This document shows positions 7,698-9,528 of a stretch of 9,528 nt of DNA, piece after piece. The stretch covers positions 1 to 9,528 of the forward strand of contig JABMMK010000288.1 in assembly GCA_013205605.1 (NCBI GenBank), written 5' to 3'. The position numbers and the translations under genes are program-made. Source of the stretch: Cytophagales bacterium. GTDB taxonomy: Bacteria > Bacteroidota > Bacteroidia > Cytophagales > Spirosomataceae. The notes under the pieces are model-generated. The model did not search any database and was not told the origin of the DNA. It saw only the letters and a program-made list of their open reading frames with translations. How positions within the stretch are numbered: the first letter of the stretch is position 1; the number at the start of each line of letters is the position of its first letter.

Positions 7698-8720
7698 TTA
7701 GAAGCCTAATCCTGTTGTTTTTGTTTTTACTCGTAGTAAATTCATATCTGCAGTGATAAATAAGGTCATCCCATCTTCTCCGAAGGCACAGTTGGCCGTC
7801 GCCGACCCCGCCTCAATTCTACCCAACAATTTTCCTTCAGGGCTGATGATTAAAACTCCACCAGGACCAGTCGCCCATAAATTACCTTCTTTATCCACTT
7901 TGAATCCATCAGGAGCTCCTTTCCAGCCTTTTTTGGCTAATGGGCCTGCATCATAAAATACTTTACCCGTTGCTAAATTTCCATCAGGATTTACGGGATA
8001 GGCCATCCAAATTAACCCTTTCATGTCGGACTGCCCCACATACAAGATTTTCTCATCCGGGCTAAAAGCCAAACCGTTTGGACGTGCAAGGTCCTTTGCT
8101 TGTAATGTTAATTTACCTTGGGTATCGATCCGATAAACGCCTTGAAAAGCTATTTCTTTAGCGGGTTCATCTTTGCCACGACCGGGCAATCCATAAGGAG
8201 GATCCGTGAAATAATAATCTCCAGAGCTTTTTTGAACTATATCATTGGGGCTATTTAATTTTTTTCCTTCAAATAAATGAGCCAATGTTTTTTTCTTATC
8301 AGGTTTATTTAATGGCATTTCTGCAATTCTGCGATCACCATGTTCGCAAGAAACTAGATTGCCTTTTTTGTTGATAATTAATCCATTAGAACCTGGTTCT
8401 TCTGAATAGGTACCCGTTCCGGTATATCCTGAAGGCCTTAAGAATTCTTCAATTCCTTTGGCCGCTGACCATTTGTGAATGACATTTTCAGGCACGTCGG
8501 AGAATAATAAATACCCTCCTTTTTTTACCCAAACAGGTCCTTCGGACCAAGTATACCCTGTGCCTAAGATCTCTATTTTAGACGTTGTGTCTAATAAATG
8601 ATCTAAACCTGGATCCAAGCGGTGAATTTTACCGATGGTCGGAAAGCTAGATTGCTGAGCTGTTGCCATATTTCCTAAAATACCTACCAGCAAGCTGGTC
8701 ATTGCGATTAATTTTTTCAT
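7698..8720 (-). CDS. Exported SMP-30/gluconolactonase/LRE-family beta-propeller lactonase
   Basis: This 340-residue protein probably hydrolyses a sugar lactone to the aldonic acid in the periplasm. A signal peptide (MKK, hydrophobic stretch, then ATA before Gln22) indicates export. The family's metal-site residues appear in order at the expected places: Glu60 in YTWSEGPVW, Asn159 in LNSPNDI, Asn215 in RPNGLAFSPDE and Asp271 in GAPDGF. Propeller-blade motifs recur (GNLVSCEHGDRRI, GDYYFTDPPYG, GNLWATGPGGV, KLLGRIEAG). Length fits exported bacterial members. Neighbours fit the function: a GMC dehydrogenase that could make a lactone lies 45 bp upstream, and SusCD transport genes follow. The start ATG gives a good signal peptide; it stands only 6 nt after the T-tract of the upstream terminator and has no Shine-Dalgarno sequence. 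The exact substrate (gluconolactone or another lactone) is not known. Confidence 0.92.
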   Translation of the reverse strand: MKKLIAMTSLLVGILGNMATAQQSSFPTIGKIHRLDPGLDHLLDTTSKIEILGTGYTWSEGPVWVKKGGYLLFSDVPENVIHKWSAAKGIEEFLRPSGYTGTGTYSEEPGSNGLIINKKGNLVSCEHGDRRIAEMPLNKPDKKKTLAHLFEGKKLNSPNDIVQKSSGDYYFTDPPYGLPGRGKDEPAKEIAFQGVYRIDTQGKLTLQAKDLARPNGLAFSPDEKILYVGQSDMKGLIWMAYPVNPDGNLATGKVFYDAGPLAKKGWKGAPDGFKVDKEGNLWATGPGGVLIISPEGKLLGRIEAGSATANCAFGEDGMTLFITADMNLLRVKTKTTGLGF

Positions 8721-8726
8721 ACCAAT

Positions 8727-8759
8727 AAAAAAAAAATGCGGACATTAAGCCCGCATTTT
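8727..8759 (-). terminator. Rho-independent terminator between the GMC gene and the lactonase gene
   Basis: On the minus strand AAAATGCGG (8759-8751) pairs perfectly with CCGCATTTT (8741-8733) around a 9-base loop, followed by a run of ten T (8736-8727). The hairpin begins 6 nt after the GMC stop codon, and its T-tract ends 6 nt before the lactonase ATG. It therefore fills nearly the whole 45-bp gap, leaving no room for an ordinary promoter downstream of it. Confidence 0.88.
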
Positions 8760-8765
8760 AAAATT

Positions 8766-9528
8766 TTATAAATGTTTCTTTTTCATTTCCTTCACGGCAA
8801 AGTCAGCTGCCCTGGCGGTTAAGGCCATGTAAGTCAGCGACGGATTTACGCAAGAAGTAGAAGTCATACAAGCACCATCCGTAACAAAAACATTTTTACA
8901 CGCATGGACTTGGTTGTTGCCATTTAATACGGACGTTTTTGGATCACGGCCCATACGAGCAGTTCCCATTTCATGGATGGCCATCCCTGGATAGGATCCA
9001 TTGTCAAATGCCTTCACATTTTTCAAACCTGCGGCTTCTAACATTTCGCCGGCATCATTCATGATGTCTTTACGCATTTTCCGCTCATTTTCCTTGAACT
9101 CCGCGTCAAACACCACCACTGGCATTCCCCACTTATCCTTCGTCATAGCATCTAAATACATTTTATTTTCATGGTAAGGCAATGTCTCGCCAAATCCACT
9201 TAAAGCCATACCCCATGGTCCTGGATGTGTCAGTGATTCTTTGTAATCTGCGCCGAAGCTCAAATCACCTATTCCTCTGTTCCAACCCGAACGTGATCCG
9301 CTTCCTTGGAATCCAAATCCACGTACATAATCACGCTTGTCATTTCCGATGTTTCTATAACGTGGAATGTAAATACCGTTAGGCCTGCGACCGATGTAAT
9401 ATTTATCTTCATCACCTTCCCATGTGCCTGTGGCGCCAATTTTGAAATGATGATCCATTAAATTATGTCCTAATTCTCCTGAGTCATTTCCGAAACCATT
9501 TTGGAAACGATTCGATTTTGAATTCAAC
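8766..9528 (-). CDS. GMC-family FAD-dependent oxidoreductase, C-terminal part (5' end outside window)
   Basis: About 253 residues are visible and the frame continues past the right edge; the TTG near 9527 is an internal Leu codon, not a start. Members oxidise sugars or alcohols, often with a cytochrome as electron acceptor. The visible part starts in the GMC C-terminal half (NGFGNDSGELGHNLMDHH). It holds the closing FAD/active-site motifs: IHEMGTARMG with His at visible residue 185, NVFVTDGACMTSTSCVNPSLTYMALTARAAD with Asn at 228, and a basic tail ending KKKHL. HExGTxRMG together with NPxLT is the pattern of bacterial gluconate/fructose/sorbose-type dehydrogenases. The usual length of about 550-580 residues implies roughly 300 are missing, including the N-terminal GxGxxG motif, so export by Tat or Sec cannot be judged. 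A small gluconate-dehydrogenase-subunit-3 gene often precedes such genes and would lie outside. Substrate unknown. Confidence 0.93.
   Translation of the reverse strand, partial: LNSKSNRFQNGFGNDSGELGHNLMDHHFKIGATGTWEGDEDKYYIGRRPNGIYIPRYRNIGNDKRDYVRGFGFQGSGSRSGWNRGIGDLSFGADYKESLTHPGPWGMALSGFGETLPYHENKMYLDAMTKDKWGMPVVVFDAEFKENERKMRKDIMNDAGEMLEAAGLKNVKAFDNGSYPGMAIHEMGTARMGRDPKTSVLNGNNQVHACKNVFVTDGACMTSTSCVNPSLTYMALTARAADFAVKEMKKKHL

Noticed and set aside
7753..9382. Short plus-strand frames opposite the lactonase and GMC genes
   Set aside because: They are shadows of well-supported minus-strand genes with no features of their own.
9525..9527. TTG at the right edge as a start of the GMC gene
   Set aside because: The protein begins inside the GMC domain there and lacks the whole FAD-binding N-terminus; the frame simply continues beyond the window.

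Overview
The window looks like chromosome from a low-GC member of the Bacteroidota. The evidence is a canonical SusC/SusD outer-membrane uptake pair, a SusD lipoprotein with an acidic K-E-D export-type tail after its cysteine, start codons without recognisable Shine-Dalgarno sequences, and AT-rich spacers. A free-living, aerobic Cytophagales-type bacterium is my best guess, because it combines SusCD with a DUF1549/DUF1553 haem protein and a GMC dehydrogenase. That placement is inference only.

All five genes lie on the minus strand, so they are read from right to left. (1) 8766-9528 is the C-terminal part of a GMC-family flavin dehydrogenase that enters from the right edge. (2) 7698-8720 is an exported SMP-30/gluconolactonase-type beta-propeller lactonase. 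(3) 7393-7697 is a 305-bp spacer holding the lactonase terminator and a perfect 11-bp inverted repeat in the probable leader of the next gene. (4) 4321-7392 is a SusC/RagA TonB-dependent transporter. (5) 2813-4321 is its SusD/RagB lipoprotein, coupled by a TAATG stop/start overlap and followed by an intrinsic terminator. (6) 1-2715 is one long open frame of 905 codons that starts at GTG and runs off the left edge. It encodes a membrane protein with a four-helix DUF2231-like N-terminus, two tandem planctomycete-type cytochrome c domains, then DUF1549 and DUF1553. It is easy to miss because it has no ATG start and no stop codon inside the window.

Taken together, the content suggests extracytoplasmic carbohydrate oxidation. 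SusCD would import a glycan or glycoside. The GMC enzyme could oxidise a sugar to a lactone, and the exported lactonase could open the lactone to an acid. The multi-haem membrane protein might pass electrons or carry out a related reaction. No glycoside hydrolase, sulfatase or regulator is visible, so the substrate is unknown.

Three rho-independent terminators separate the units: after the GMC gene, after the lactonase gene and after susD. Two of them sit almost directly in front of the next co-directional gene, which hints at read-through or attenuation. I found no tRNA, rRNA, CRISPR array, insertion sequence or origin.
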